The notes beneath the pieces are model-generated. The model was not told the DNA's origin, made no database searches, and worked only from the letters and a program-made list of their open reading frames with translations. A stretch of 64,000 nucleotides of DNA. It comes from Saccharum officinarum (taxonomy: Eukaryota; Streptophyta; Magnoliopsida; Poales; Poaceae). Of this stretch, positions 23,729 to 34,959 are shown piece by piece. The position numbers and the translations under genes were made by a program. Within the stretch, counting starts at the first letter, position 1. Each line of letters begins with the position of its first letter. The stretch is taken from contig CM036159.1 of NCBI GenBank assembly GCA_020631735.1, forward strand, positions 98,572,701 through 98,636,700, given 5' to 3'.

Positions 23729-25713
23729 TGAAAGTCCTATGTTTGGTGTTGGTAATTAGTGACAATGCCTAAGTACTAATCCTATGCCTAAGTTGTATGT
23801 AGCATATGAGGATTAGTATATTCCAAGGTTGGTGGCAAGATGGACATGGTGATCATGATGGCCACACTTGAATTTGGACGCAACCATATGTGATCAAGAC
23901 AAATGTATATGCTTAAGGGTTGTGTTTTAGTAACCAAGACACTTAGTGGGTGTGGTTACATTATAGGATAGATAGCCGTACTATAAAGAGGGGAATGACG
24001 CGGCTATTGAACTCCTAAGTGCCTCTAGATGTGCATTTCATGATCATATGCATTTGGATAGAACTAATATCGCCTCGAAAAATGATTGTGAAAATGCTAA
24101 CACACTCACACATGTCGAAGATCACTTGGTGGTGTTAGCACGTTTGCATAGGCGGTGGAGTTTGAGCGGTAGAGAGGGTTTGGGATCCTCTCTCCCTCCC
24201 GCCGAGCTTGCGAGGCGGGATTCAGGCATTTTCGAGAAGTTGAAACGACTATTTTCCACTACGCTGGAAGTCCGGAAAAGAAACGGAGGCGAACGGAGGT
24301 CACAGAGGTGACCGGACGCTGAACCGGACGCGGTCCTTGCATGACCAGACGCGTCCGGTCAGTGTTCAGTGTCTGCGCGTTTTTCAGTTCGATGATCGGA
24401 CGCGAGGCGCGTCCGGTCACTGACGATCGGACGCGTACGGTCGTTCAGGGAGCTTACTGGACTCTAACCGGACGCTGGCACTGTCGTGTCCTGTCATTTT
24501 CTTCAGTGCGTCCGGTCGTTGTTTCATTGAGCGCTGCTCAGGCGACCAGCGCGTCCGGTCATTCTCGGGACCAGCGCGTCCGGTCGTTTCCAGCGCGTCC
24601 GGTCTGCGCGATGAGCGCGTCCGGTCGTTGCTTCACAGTTAGCCGTTGCGCGACCGGCGCGTCCGGTCGTTTGGACCAGCGCATCCGGTCAGTGCTTCCT
24701 GAGTTAGCCGTTGGGTGACCGGCGCGTCCGGTCAGTTGGACCAGCGCGTCCGGTCAGCCCGATTCCAGCTGTTTAAATTTCTAACGGCTCTATTCGAAGG
24801 GGTACGTCTATAAATACTCGTTGGCCGGCTCAAGGCTCTCTCTCTCGATCATTTGACATACTTGTGAGCACTTTGAGCTAAGCAACTCCCCTCCCACTCA
24901 TCTCTCTTGCTTCTTTGCATATTCGAAGTGAGATTGAGTGATCCAAGTGCATTTGCATTGTGAGATAGCATCTAGTTGGCACTTGGTGGTTGATTTGCTG
25001 CGGGATTCTTGTTTCTCTTTGTGGTTGCCGCCACCTAGACGGCTTGGAGCAGCTTGGAGGCGTTGGCAAGAGTTGGTGATTGTTCTTGGCCACCTCCGGT
25101 GATTGTGAGGGGTTTGTGCCTACCTCGGCGAAGCGCCGAAGGCAACATTAGTAAATTTCTTCGTGTCATTGCAACCTTTTGCCATTTGGTAGGTTCTTGT
25201 GGCGCCTTTTGAGAGGCTTGGTGTGTGACCGATTAGCCACCGAACCACGTGGTGAAGAGGGACACAACGGGGACTAGCGTGCCGGCAAGCACGTGAACCT
25301 CGGGATAAATCTTCGTGTCATCACTTTCATATTGTGATTGATTGATCCCGGTGTTCGGTTATCTTGGTATTCATCTCTTGATCATATTGATTGGTTGGCT
25401 CAATTCTTCGCCCCTCGGTGATACCCTCCTAACTCTCTCTTGTATTAATTTCTTAGTTATCTTTGCTAGCTAGTTAGCTTTGCTAGAGTAGCTTCTTTGT
25501 GTAGCTTGCTAGTTGTAGTTTTCTTCTCGGTTTGACTTGTGCGGTTGAGTGCAAATACACTAGAATTGTGAATTGGTTAGGTGGCTTGCAAACACCTCGT
25601 AGGCTAAGCAAAACTTGCATCTCGCTATTTGTTTTATTGATAAACTTGTTTAGCTTGTCTTTGTAGAAAATTTTAATAGGCTATTCACCCCCTCTATCCA
25701 TCAAGACCTTTCA
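23729..25713 (+). repeat. 3' LTR of the Sirevirus-type element, 1,985 bp
   Basis: It starts TGAAAGTCC directly after the polypurine tract and ends AGACCTTTCA, so it has TG..CA ends with short inverted termini. 24300-24770 holds about ten exact GCGTCCGGTC motifs plus complementary GACCGGACGC copies. A TATA-like TATAAATAC lies at about 24810, which would place the transcription start there. The solo LTR at 49039 is a relative. Confidence 0.88.
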
Positions 25714-25867
25714 ACCTTGGTCACATGACTCCATGTCATGTCTCATGTGCAATAGTCTCCTTCATGACACCATCACCTGTGGACTAATCGCCTGTGTATC
25801 TCACATAACCACATATTAGTCCACCTAAGTTGTCACTCAATTACCAAAACCAAACAAGGACCTTTCA
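25714..25867 (-). repeat. Fragment of a related Copia LTR in opposite orientation
   Basis: Read on the - strand it begins TGAAAGGTCCTTGTTTGG and 'ggtaattgagtgacaac', closely matching the starts of the LTRs at 23729 and 49039. It is cut off exactly where the + strand LTR ends, as expected if the Sirevirus inserted into an older, oppositely oriented LTR. Confidence 0.7.
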
Positions 25868-26451
25868 CCGTGGCGGAACCAGGGGGGCTAGCAAGGGCAC
25901 GTACCCCCCCTAACTGGTTCACGTTAGTTGCGGAACCAGGAGGCTAACATGGGTCCATGAGACAACAATATAATTACTACTGTCATCATAAAATCAACAC
26001 AATACCTAGGGCATGTTCATTCCTCTGCATGGGTTGGTATTAATCATCCCTATGCAGCCAGTCATTATTTTCAATGCCTACTGTGTTTTCCTTGTCCAGT
26101 TCAACCATGTTTTCCTTGTCCAATTCAACTCCATCTGCTACAACACATATAAAAAATGGATAATGCATAGGTTGGTTCGAGCTTGGCCATGGTTTCACCT
26201 CTCAAACCACTAGCCAGTGTAGTTTTTTATTTTCTAAAATGATATGCTTGTCGACGTTTCTTTTCTTTTTCATCCCTCTCTTCTCGACTCACTGCATCTC
26301 GTCATGCGTTTTCACTTCCCTTTTAGGTTGCCTAGCTTCATCAATTTTAGCATGTGTATTAGATGCACTTGGATCACCTATTTCAAAAATATGTATATGA
26401 AGAATTAATGCAATGTCTTGTTCATCACAAAGCATTCATATTGTATATGTA

Positions 26452-26685
26452 CTCCCTCCGTCTCAAAATATCTACGTTTTCGCTTCCCGAGAAATAATTT
26501 TGACAAAATATATTTTAAAAATATTAATATTTATGATACATAATTGGTATCATTGGAAAGATCTTTGAATCTAGTTTTTTAATAAATTTATTTAGAGATA
26601 CAAATATTGCACGTATTTTCTATAAATCGAGTCAAACTTGCGGCACAAGAATCCAAAATGACAAATAATTTAGGACAGAGGGAGC
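26452..26685. mobile_element. Stowaway-type MITE
   Basis: It begins CTCCCTCCGTCTCAAAATATC after a TA and ends 'ttaggacagagggagca'. The body is of the same type as the copies at 5897 and 52389. The right end is slightly degenerate. Confidence 0.75.
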
Positions 26686-27610
26686 ATGTATCAATATCAA
26701 TGATACCTCCGCTTGTGCTGTCATGATCCAAATGGTCCATGAAAGAAAGGGGTGTTAGGGAGTATACTCACTTGTTATTAAGTGGCTCTTTGTTACACTT
26801 CAGCTCTGACGGACTTAGTTACTTATGTTGCCCAAAAGACAGGGATGTTAGAGTGGCACAAATAATATAAACTCATATGCATGTATAATAATGTATATTG
26901 CACTTCAGGCCTATTTGATCGCTCAATAAATTTTTTATAAGATTAAAAATCTAGAGAACTTTGAACTAAGAAGCACAACTGCACAGTTACAAAAAGGTGG
27001 GTGCTTTAATTAATCATCAGGAAGGGATCGCAACTTGCAGCAAGTGGATTCACATGACGTGAGAAGTTATTTTTTTCTTTCTTGATACAAGGTTTACATA
27101 TAAAGAAAAAATGCTAGAGCCAAGCCTACACTTCTAAGATTAATAATTTAGTTGCTGACCTTGTATGTATTTCGGTTTCTCTATAAATGGAACTGGGGTT
27201 CGACCTCGTGTTGAAAAAAAAAAGTTATTGACCTTGTAGAATTGAGTGAACTTCTGTATAATTAAGACCAACTATTGTAAGATCAATTATCTCACTGGTG
27301 ATGAAGAATCTGCAAGAAAGCAATAATTTCAGAGAGACTGTAACACCGGACTCAAAATCATCAAATACCAAGAATGTCAAAGAATTCATTGAAGTAAAAA
27401 TTTAAAAATAATAATAATATAGACCATAGACGTCATGATGTGATCTGCATTTTGGACAGTTCAGGGAACTTTGAACCATGACTGGCAGTGCTTTCTTTTT
27501 ATCGTGAATCACTCATTGCATGTGGGCGCCATAACTCCTAAAATTCTTCATCGGAAGAAAAGAAAGAAACTTTAACCGGTATAGACGAAGAGAGACCAAT
27601 TGATAAGTAC

Positions 27611-28026
27611 TTAGGGCACTCCCAACCATGAAGCTAGATGGTTTCTATCTTCATAATAACTATGGTGCCAACTAAGTATAAAGATGACATGGCACTCTAA
27701 TTAAAAAAGAGAGATGAGGAAATAATTTTTAGATAGAAAATCATGTGTACACGAGAACCAAGACATGAAGAGATGTGAATGCCAGAGGATGGAGAGAGAA
27801 GGTATGTGATTGCTGAAAGTTGGCTTATGCTGATGCTTATACTAATTTATTGTGCGAGAAAAACACTGTTCGTTCGCTGAAAAGTACTGTTGAGGTTAGT
27901 ACTGAAGAACAGAGCGAAAATTGTTCTGTAAAACCATACACTGAAACCATAGTTTTTATACATAATGCCTACATAGATTAATAAGTATAGAAACTATAAG
28001 TAGTTTCTGGCATTGGACTGCTCTTA
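27611..28026. mobile_element. Candidate TIR element with nested MITE fragment
   Basis: The left part 'gggcactcccaaccatgaag' with 'gtttctatctt' is roughly complementary to the right part 'agtttctggcattggactgc'. Around 27800-27900 there is a fragment ('gctgaaagttggctt', 'ttcgctgaaaagtactg') related to the short MITE at 47908. Boundaries are approximate. Confidence 0.4.
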
Positions 28027-28140
28027 ATGAAAAGGCAAAGTACCGTGCATCCGTGATTACCTATTTTTTCAATTCAGGAGACTACTGCAGTTTAGTAAAT
28101 ATCGATTTCCATGATGTTCAGAGGACCTAATAAAAATTTA

Positions 28141-28406
28141 CTAATCCGTCCCATAAAAAGAGTCGCTATAGGAATCGTATTGATCAAACTTTCTCAAGTT
28201 TGATTAGGCTTGTAGAAAATCCGTGCAATATTTATATCTCCAAATAAGTTTATTATAAAAGTATATTAAACGATCTACCTAATTATGCTAATTATGTGTC
28301 ATAAATATTAATATTTTGTTAAATATATTTGATTAAAGTTAAAAGTTATTAACTTTTTAGAAAATGAGAATAACTCTTTTTTTTGTTTTTTTTTGACAGA
28401 GGGGGT
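28141..28406. mobile_element. Diverged Stowaway-type MITE
   Basis: The left end CTAATCCGTCCCATAAAAAG and the right end 'gacagagggggta' bracket an AT-rich Stowaway body with 'aataagtttattataaaagta'. The left terminus is eroded. Confidence 0.55.
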
Positions 28407-28456
28407 ATACTAGGAGGCTCGCTCGGTGGCCCGGAATTTACCGCCGGAACCAATAC

Positions 28457-28680
28457 AGGGGTTGTTTAGTTTGCGAAAAATTTTAGCTTTGGCTACCGTA
28501 GCACTTTTATTTATATTGGTTAATTAGTATCAAATCATAGACTAATTAGGCTTAAAAGATTCGTCTCGTGGTTTTCTACCAAACTGTGTAATTAATTTTT
28601 ATTTTCATCTACATTTAATACTCTGTCAAACATTCGATGCGACGAGAAATCTTGGAAAATTTTGGGAACTAAACACCCCA
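28457..28680. mobile_element. MITE, GGCCTTGTTTAG family, copy 4
   Basis: It starts GGGGTTGTTTAGTTTGCG and ends 'gggaactaaacacccca', with the family core 'aggcttaaaagattcgtctc'. It stands about 410 bp upstream of the NicO-type gene's ATG, in its promoter. Confidence 0.78.
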
Positions 28681-29089
28681 CAGTCGTTTCCGTGGACCGA
28701 GTCACATCAGCAACCCCCGTCGTGGTAGAACAGTGCGCCACGACTTAAATACGGTCAAGGAGCAACGTGCGCGCCGCACCGCCACCACCCTTCTGACTGC
28801 ACGCGACGCAGCCAGCCAGTCAGTCCCCCAACCCCAACCACCGCACTCAAAGCGGCGCAGTCGCCGTGCCGTGCCGCGTGAAACCAACGAGCCTCTTTCC
28901 GGGCGGGGGTGGACTGCCCCCGTTGCTACGATTGCGAGGAGCTCCCGTTCCCGAGCCGCCACCACAATCACATCCTCGCCGAGTCCAGCAGGGAGGAGCT
29001 GCTGCACTTGCAATCCATTCCGTTCCATCCTCCCCGGTCTCCCGGCTCCTCTCTCCCTCCATCTCTAATCTTCTCGTCCGTCGTCTCCC

Positions 29090-31908
29090 ATGGAGCGGCT
29101 CATCTCCACGCCCGCCTCCTCCCCGTCCCTATCCCCTTCCCAGACCCGGATCCGGGACCCCTTTTCCTCCCCTCCCGGCGCCTCCCCGCCGCCGCGGCAT
29201 GGCCCCGGCTGCGCGGCCAGCCCACGCGGCCCGGCGCGATCGCGCTGGCGTCGCCGCTGCGCCACGAGGCTCTCTCCGCCGCACCGGAGGAGGCGCGGAG
29301 CGACCCGCCGCCGCCGGCTGCCGTCGGCAGCCCGTGGAAGCTGCTCGGGAGTCTGCTCCCAAAGGTGTTAGGATTTTTTTCCCCTTTGTCTCTACCTCTA
29401 AGATTGCAATATTTAGGTTTATAACTGCCAAGATACGATAGTGAAGTGTTCAAAAAAAAAAAAAAGATACGATAGTGCTGGTCTGCTGGAGGTTGGCGTG
29501 ATTGAGTGTGCTGTGCAAACAATTCATGTCTGGCATGCTACTTTTCGGGTTTAGGGATAGGGACCGTGCCGACTTGCCGAGTGCCTTGCTAGCGTCTGGA
29601 TAGGAATACGAAAATATTCTAGCATACTTTAGGGCCCCGTAATGAGAGTGGTCTGCTTGGTACAAGACCAAATCTTACCATTTCTAAAGTTAAATAGTGT
29701 AATTCGGCTTGTGTAACTGCTAATGTAAGGAGACGGCTTAATTTTATTAGATAAGATGAGGAAATGACATTCAAGACCTGTTTCTTCATTCACATGCCTT
29801 GTACTCTACTTCTCTACGCTCATCAGATGCAAGTAACGCTAAATGCACACGATATTAAAATGTGACTTTACATCGTTCTAGGAATACATCTGAAGTTAGA
29901 CACCAATTAGACCTACAGCTTTGGATTGACAGTAGTGCTGTGCTTCAATGTAGTACTGTTTCATTTGGAAATTATAACACTTTATGGAACTCTGGCACCT
30001 CTGAGTTTGTTCTGAGAAGTCTGGACAAAGTTTGTTTTATGGTTTGCTGACAAATCAAGCCCAGATACCTTGCAAAGACTCCCAAGTGCTTGTGGTCATA
30101 GGAGTATTGGTCCTGTGATTTAGTGAGATCAAATTCAAAAGTGATGGGAAACCGTGCAGTTTTTAGTTGAGATGGTCTATTTTGGTGTTGAATGTTTATG
30201 TCATTCATCTTGATAAGGTGCTGTGCTTGCTTTCTGTGTTCTGTTGGGTGAATTGTCTTTGGTTCATTGTTATACTTTGTTGATATTTGCTGGGGAGTGT
30301 ACCTGAATTGTTCACATATATGTTTAATGCTCGAAACAAGCTGCATAGTGAGTGTTCTTCTCCTAAATGAATGATAAAGTGTGATAATTGAAGGCCTTTG
30401 TTGTTTGATTGGTTTGTCACACCATTTCCTGTTTAAAATAATAGGATTCTTTCTTTTACTCAAGGTGATTTCAATTTTAATGTGTGTAGAGACTTGATAT
30501 GTGTTGATCAGTGATAATCATGTTAGCTTTCTTATTCACATGTATCATTTGCCTACTCTGGATATTGTCTTGGTGATTTAAAACCGTTTGGAGGATTTTT
30601 TTTTAACTGATGATAAATTCTGGTACTGACATGTGTTTTGGTGCTTTGGTGCTGAGGGGACCTCTTGATGGGCGCATTGCGAACTGATTTTTCTCTAAAA
30701 AGCTCAATTCACAGAAACATATATGCTTCTAATAACTTGTGTATGAAATTGGAGAGCAATTTGAGTATGGAAGTATAACACATTCATTTATAAAGAGTAC
30801 TAAGGATAGTAACTATTCATGTTTCTGGTGCTAGTCACAGGTTCATATTTTGTAAGAACATCGCATGTCAAAGGTATCATTGTATGCTTTTATCAAGTTG
30901 TATACTGTGAGGTTAAATCTGATTAAATTATTTCCGTGACAAGTTGGTATGTTTTGCTTGATTTGTGGTTTACTATACTCTGGTCGAGCGCTAGGATCTT
31001 GTCAGCTACCAGCTAATGCCATTGGTCATTAGTTCTGAAATTTCTTGCTGATCTTTCTTTTCGTCCTGTTGTGATGTGTTAAATTTTGTGTATTACAGGC
31101 TTCCACTGCTGCCCTTTTCCTATTGATGACACTTGTTACTAGCTCCTTGCACTCTGGCCTTCCTGCCTATGCATCGATGCAACCAGTTGCCAAAACTGGT
31201 GGAAGAGTCCTCACGACGGAGATACTAAGCAGTGGCTGGGCTGGTTTTTTAGCTGGGTGCTTACATACCTTGTCTGGGCCAGACCATCTAGTTGCCTTGG
31301 CACCGCTGTCAATTGGGAGATCCAGACTTGAAAGTGGACTGGTTGGTGCCCTTTGGGGCTGTGGTCATGATGCAGGGCAGGTCATTTTTGGCCTGCTCTT
31401 CTTGTTACTCAAGGATCGATTGCACATTGAGGTTTTCCGTGCATGGGGAACAAGAGTTGTAGGCCTGACCCTTCTGATCATAGGAGCCATGGGTGTCCGG
31501 GAAGCTTCAGAGGCTCAAGAGTCCTCACTAGTGCTGGAGGGCGTCGATGCCAGCATGAGCAGCAATGAGTCTTTGCAGTCCCCTTCAACTCCCCGGAAGA
31601 AGAAAGTCAGTTTTGCGACATTCGCCACCGGAGTCGTCCATGGTCTCCAACCGGATGCACTGCTGATGGTCCTGCCGGCATTGGCTCTTCCGTCGCGCTT
31701 TGCTGGCGCGGCTTTCCTCGGCATGTTCCTGGTTGGCACTGTGTTTTCGATGGGGAGTTACACTGCTTTTGTAGGTTCTTGCAGCGAGGCCCTGAAAGAG
31801 AAGGTCCCCAGGATAACAGAGAAACTGACCTGGGCGGCTTCGCTTGTAGCTATTGGCATGGGTCTAGCTCTTCTCGTTGGGCAGTTCTTTGGGTTCAGCA
31901 TGTACTGA
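29090..31908 (+). CDS. Plastid-targeted NicO/UreH-like metal transporter family protein, with a frame lesion in exon 1
   Basis: Exon 2 (31099-31908, 269 residues) is a multi-pass membrane protein with HTLSGPDHLVALAPL, WGCGHDAGQVIFG and a second GVVHGLQPDALLMVLPA block. This is the pattern of the nickel/cobalt-transport (NicO/UreH-like) family found in plant plastids. About six hydrophobic segments flank a polar loop (residues after MGVREASE to RKKKVSF). Exon 1 should run 29090-29364 (donor AAG|GTGTTA) and encode a Ser/Pro-rich, transit-peptide-like N terminus from ATG 29090. The exon 1 frame that joins exon 2 (PWKLLGSLLPK|ASTAALF) has no ATG, however. The ATG frame and the joining frame differ by one base, with the change near the 'ccccttttcctcccc' run at 29158-29173. 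I read this as a single missing base, either an assembly error or a real mutation. Predicted length is about 361 residues. Substrate is inferred from family only. Confidence 0.82.
29430..29477 (+). repeat. Tiny retroposition footprint in NicO-gene intron 1
   Basis: The direct repeat AGATACGATAGTG (29431-29443 and 29465-29477) encloses only AAGTGTTC plus 13 A. A 13-bp target duplication with a poly(A) tail is what an extremely 5'-truncated LINE- or SINE-mediated insertion leaves. Confidence 0.7.
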
Positions 31909-32113
31909 TGTTAGCTACTACGTGTGTTTACTCGGCGGTATTGTTTTTCTGTAAGAGCATTGTTGGCAATTAGTTTGATAATAGATGGTTATTTTGTTTG
32001 TGAGACTACATGTATACTGCTGCAACATGACCTGGCACCTGCTCACTTCACACTGATTTCCCGCTCTGTATCATCTGCTTTTTTCCCCCCTATAGAAGGG
32101 TATCACTGTGCGG

Positions 32114-33121
32114 CCTAGTTTTTCGAACCGGACCGGACCGGCGGTTCGACCGCTAAAAGATCGAACCAGAGCCTACACCGGTCCGGTTCACTTAAAAGAC
32201 CGGCCATGCAATCGGACCGGTAAAAACCGGTTGAACCGGCCGGTTTTTAACAAAACCGGTGAACCGGCCGGTTCCATGTGAACCGGGACGGTTTTTTAAG
32301 TTATCAAAAAATGACCTCGGTGGGTTCAGGAGAAGCTGATCCATTCGAGGGTATTGTTGGAAAAGTGTGAAAATGTACCCTTTAGGGGTCTGTACACGTG
32401 AAGGAAAGGAACTGACATCTCTTTTTTTGGGGCGCATTTGCATCTGGCTTGGCCCCTTCGGCGGCGGCGGCGGCGCATGGCCTGGGTCGGCGGCGCATCG
32501 GGGCTCGGCGGCCGGCGGAGAGCGGCTGCTGCTCTACCTCTACTCTACGCTCTACTCCTGTTGCACGCGGGCGCCGGCAGGGGCGGCGGCTGCGGCCTCC
32601 AAGCGAGCGGCCGACGGCTGCTGCTCTGGTGCTACTCCGGGCGGGCATCGGCCATCGACGGGGGCTGCTGCTGCAGGCTGCTGCTACGGGCAAGCGTCGA
32701 GCGGGGGCTGCAGGCTTCTCTGGTGCTGCTCGGCGGGGGCTACAGGCTTCTCTGGTTCTGCTCCGAGCGGGCAGGCTGCTGCTCTGGTGCTACACTGCTA
32801 CCATGCTACTCTGCTCCACCTCCACTCCACGACTACAAGAAAATAGCTACTAGAACTGGAATTGGTGAGCTACTGATCCTGTCATCCTGAGCTTTCAAGT
32901 TTTAATTTTTAGATATTGTATTTGTATATTAGCCTGCATATCAATGTCGATTATTAATTAAATCATATATATACACCGGTTCAAAGTATTTGTGGCCGGT
33001 TCGATTCACCGGTCCAAAACTAACGAACCGGCGGTTCAACCGGTTCTGAACGGTTGGACCATTGAACCATTGAACCGACGGCCTCGCCGGTTCGATCTCC
33101 GGTCCGGTTCGAAAAACTATG
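32114..33121. mobile_element. hAT-type non-autonomous element, 1,008 bp, with 8-bp target duplication
   Basis: The left end CCTAGTTTTTCGAACCGGAC is complementary to the right end (read inward CATAGTTTTTCGAACCGGAC) with one mismatch. The 8-bp repeat CTGTGCGG flanks it at 32106-32113 and 33122-33129. The subterminal 150 bp at each end is packed with ACCGG/CCGGT motifs. The centre (about 32440-32830) is a GC-rich, CTG-rich stretch with only low-complexity open frames. The element sits roughly 200 bp downstream of the NicO-type stop codon, possibly within or just past its 3' untranslated region. Confidence 0.88.
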
Positions 33122-33129
33122 CTGTGCGG

Positions 33130-34250
33130 TCATACGAGGAGCGAACGGACTGTTAACTGTTTGGTAAGCCCTACAGTTCTGTAGCATCTGCTTCAGCTGC
33201 AGATGCAGTCACCGCTAGCAATCAGAGAGGGTTGGCGCAGCTGTTCTTACCTTGCCGACAGGATTTAGTGGAACAGAAATCCTAGTCAAAAAAGTTCAGA
33301 AGATTCGCGAGGTGCGGAGAATAGCGCCCTTGGGTCGCCGGCAAAAGCAACTGACCAAGGCCACAATTCATTATCTTTTACTAATCACGTCGCGTGTGGT
33401 TTAGAAGAGTTCAGAGGGATCCAGATGCTCTCCAAAAAGGATGAGGGCCCTGCAGCCAATCCTGGGCTACTCCTTTTTCTCACATGATTTTCTCCTGCAG
33501 CACTGGATTGCCGAAAGCAGTCGAGCAAGAAAGGGGAGGCTTGCTTGCCTGCTTGGTTTCAAACTGATACGACCTATACTAAGAGTAGCACAAAGATTGA
33601 CGCTCCATTTATAATACAAGAGCCCTGTTCGACCAACGAACAATATTTTTCTCTCACAACAAATCAGCGAACAATACTTTCAGCCATGACTTTTCATCCA
33701 AGCGAATGGGGAAGAACTTTATAGAAATTATACAGAAATTTCACTAAAATCAGTTCGACTTTATTTTTATAGAAAAAATATAGAACGCGGAAGATTTCTC
33801 CGGTTCCAAGCGGGCTGAAAGGACGTGAAAAAAAAAGAGGGAGTGACGGTAGAAGGCGCTGAAATAAACAGCAGATGCACTCCTAAAACCTCCTGACCCT
33901 GCAATCAGGATCAAAATGATTCAGACTTCGACTGTTGGACATGACAGCAAGTATATAAACCATGAATGCGATCAAGATGCTGGCGGCCTGGAGCTCCAGA
34001 AATATCCCCTCGCCTCCGAAGCGCGGGAAGCATCTGAAGCTATCCGACGGGCCATGCCATCTCCGTCGTTATATAAGACCGGGGTAAAGGCGCAACGGCC
34101 GCATCAGACATTCAGACATCAGCAGGTACCCCGTCTCGGAAAGCCAAGCCAAACCACCGCGGCCTCGCCAGAGATCTCTTCGTTGTCCAAACGCAGGTAC
34201 ATCGGATCCACCAGGCACGGCACGTCGGCAGCACGGTCGATCGGAACGGA
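33130..34250. other. HIPP upstream region
   Basis: No other gene recognised. About 33620-33690 contains MITE remnants ('tttctctcacaacaaatcagc'). The proximal part is the HIPP promoter. Confidence 0.45.
34069..34076 (+). promoter_or_regulatory. Probable TATA box of the HIPP gene
   Basis: TTATATAAG begins about 180 bp upstream of the ATG at 34251, in a GC-rich context. It is the natural core promoter of the interrupted HIPP gene. Confidence 0.6.
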
Positions 34251-34287
34251 ATGCTTCGCGTCGACGACCTCATCGCCGAGCTCTGCC

Positions 34288-34719
34288 TGTTAGAACTCTT
34301 TATATCATCTAGGTGCGGATTCAGTGGGTGAGTTCTTTTCTTTGGGATAAACACATAGACGATCTAGAATATCAGAGAGGAAGAAGAGTGGTAGTGGACA
34401 GTGGTGCATACCTTCGGGCTTGACGGAGCTGGAGTAGCAGTGACGTCCCCGGAAGTGGCGTGGACGTCGTAGTCGACGGTGATGGCGGCGGTGAAGCTTC
34501 CCGTCGCCTACAGCACCTCCTCTCGATCGGTCTGGGGAATATGAGGTGGGGTAGTTACTGTGGCGGTGAACCTCGTTTTTTGAGCCTCTGCCCCCACCTC
34601 TCTTATAGTGCTGCGCGACGGGGGCCCACCAGCCAGTTCAACGGCTGGACACCCCCGATCAGGGTGGATCAAGGCCCTGACTTGGTCGTTGGACCGAGTC
34701 AGGAGGAGATCAACTAACA
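34288..34719 (-). repeat. 3' LTR of the HIPP-interrupting element
   Basis: 432 bp, apparently identical to 39612-40043. In element orientation it is the downstream LTR, next to the polypurine tract. Confidence 0.95.
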
Positions 34720-34959
34720 TTCTCCCCCTTGATCTCATTTTATACTTTAACTTTAAACTTTGACTTTAATTGCTTTCACTTTTATTTGTTTCATCACAAA
34801 TCAGTGTATAGAGCATGCCTCATCGTCACGGTCAGTCGCCGATAGATTTGACAGCTACAATACACATCTCTGATCTGAAACAGATTCTTTAACTTTGGGG
34901 CCCTTTATTGTCCGGAAATCATAGGCTATACCATAAACCCATGTCGACTGTGTGTTCTC

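Larger units (their letters stand above)
18335..25713 (+). mobile_element. Sirevirus-type Ty1/Copia LTR retrotransposon, 5' end missing
   Basis: In order on the + strand: a gag remnant (18335-19120), a CX2CX4HX4C zinc knuckle (19132-19173), a protease DSG core (about 19430), integrase (19548-20309, with HHCC and SDNGSEF), reverse transcriptase (21046-21993, with YVDDIIFG at about 21655), RNase H (22195-22479, with STAEAEYIAA), a long untranslated spacer with repeated polypurine tracts, and the 3' LTR. The order IN-RT-RNase H defines Ty1/Copia; several polypurine tracts and a long CpG-rich LTR are Sirevirus traits. Stops and frameshifts break the polyprotein into at least eight frames, so this copy is dead. 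The 5' LTR is not seen before the gap. Confidence 0.92.
25868..28456. other. Gene-free stretch with MITEs
   Basis: No gene recognised. It contains the Stowaway copies at 26452 and 28141 and the TIR element at 27611. The remaining sequence is AT-rich and unassigned. Confidence 0.45.

Noticed and set aside
28909..29424. Frame that reads continuously into the NicO splice donor, as a possible true N terminus
   Set aside because: It has no ATG (it opens at GTG) and its upstream part lacks transit-peptide character; ATG 29090 with one missing base explains the data better.
32367..32890. Open frames of 130-160 residues on the + strand
   Set aside because: Low-complexity translations of the GC-rich centre of the hAT-type element, without a domain.
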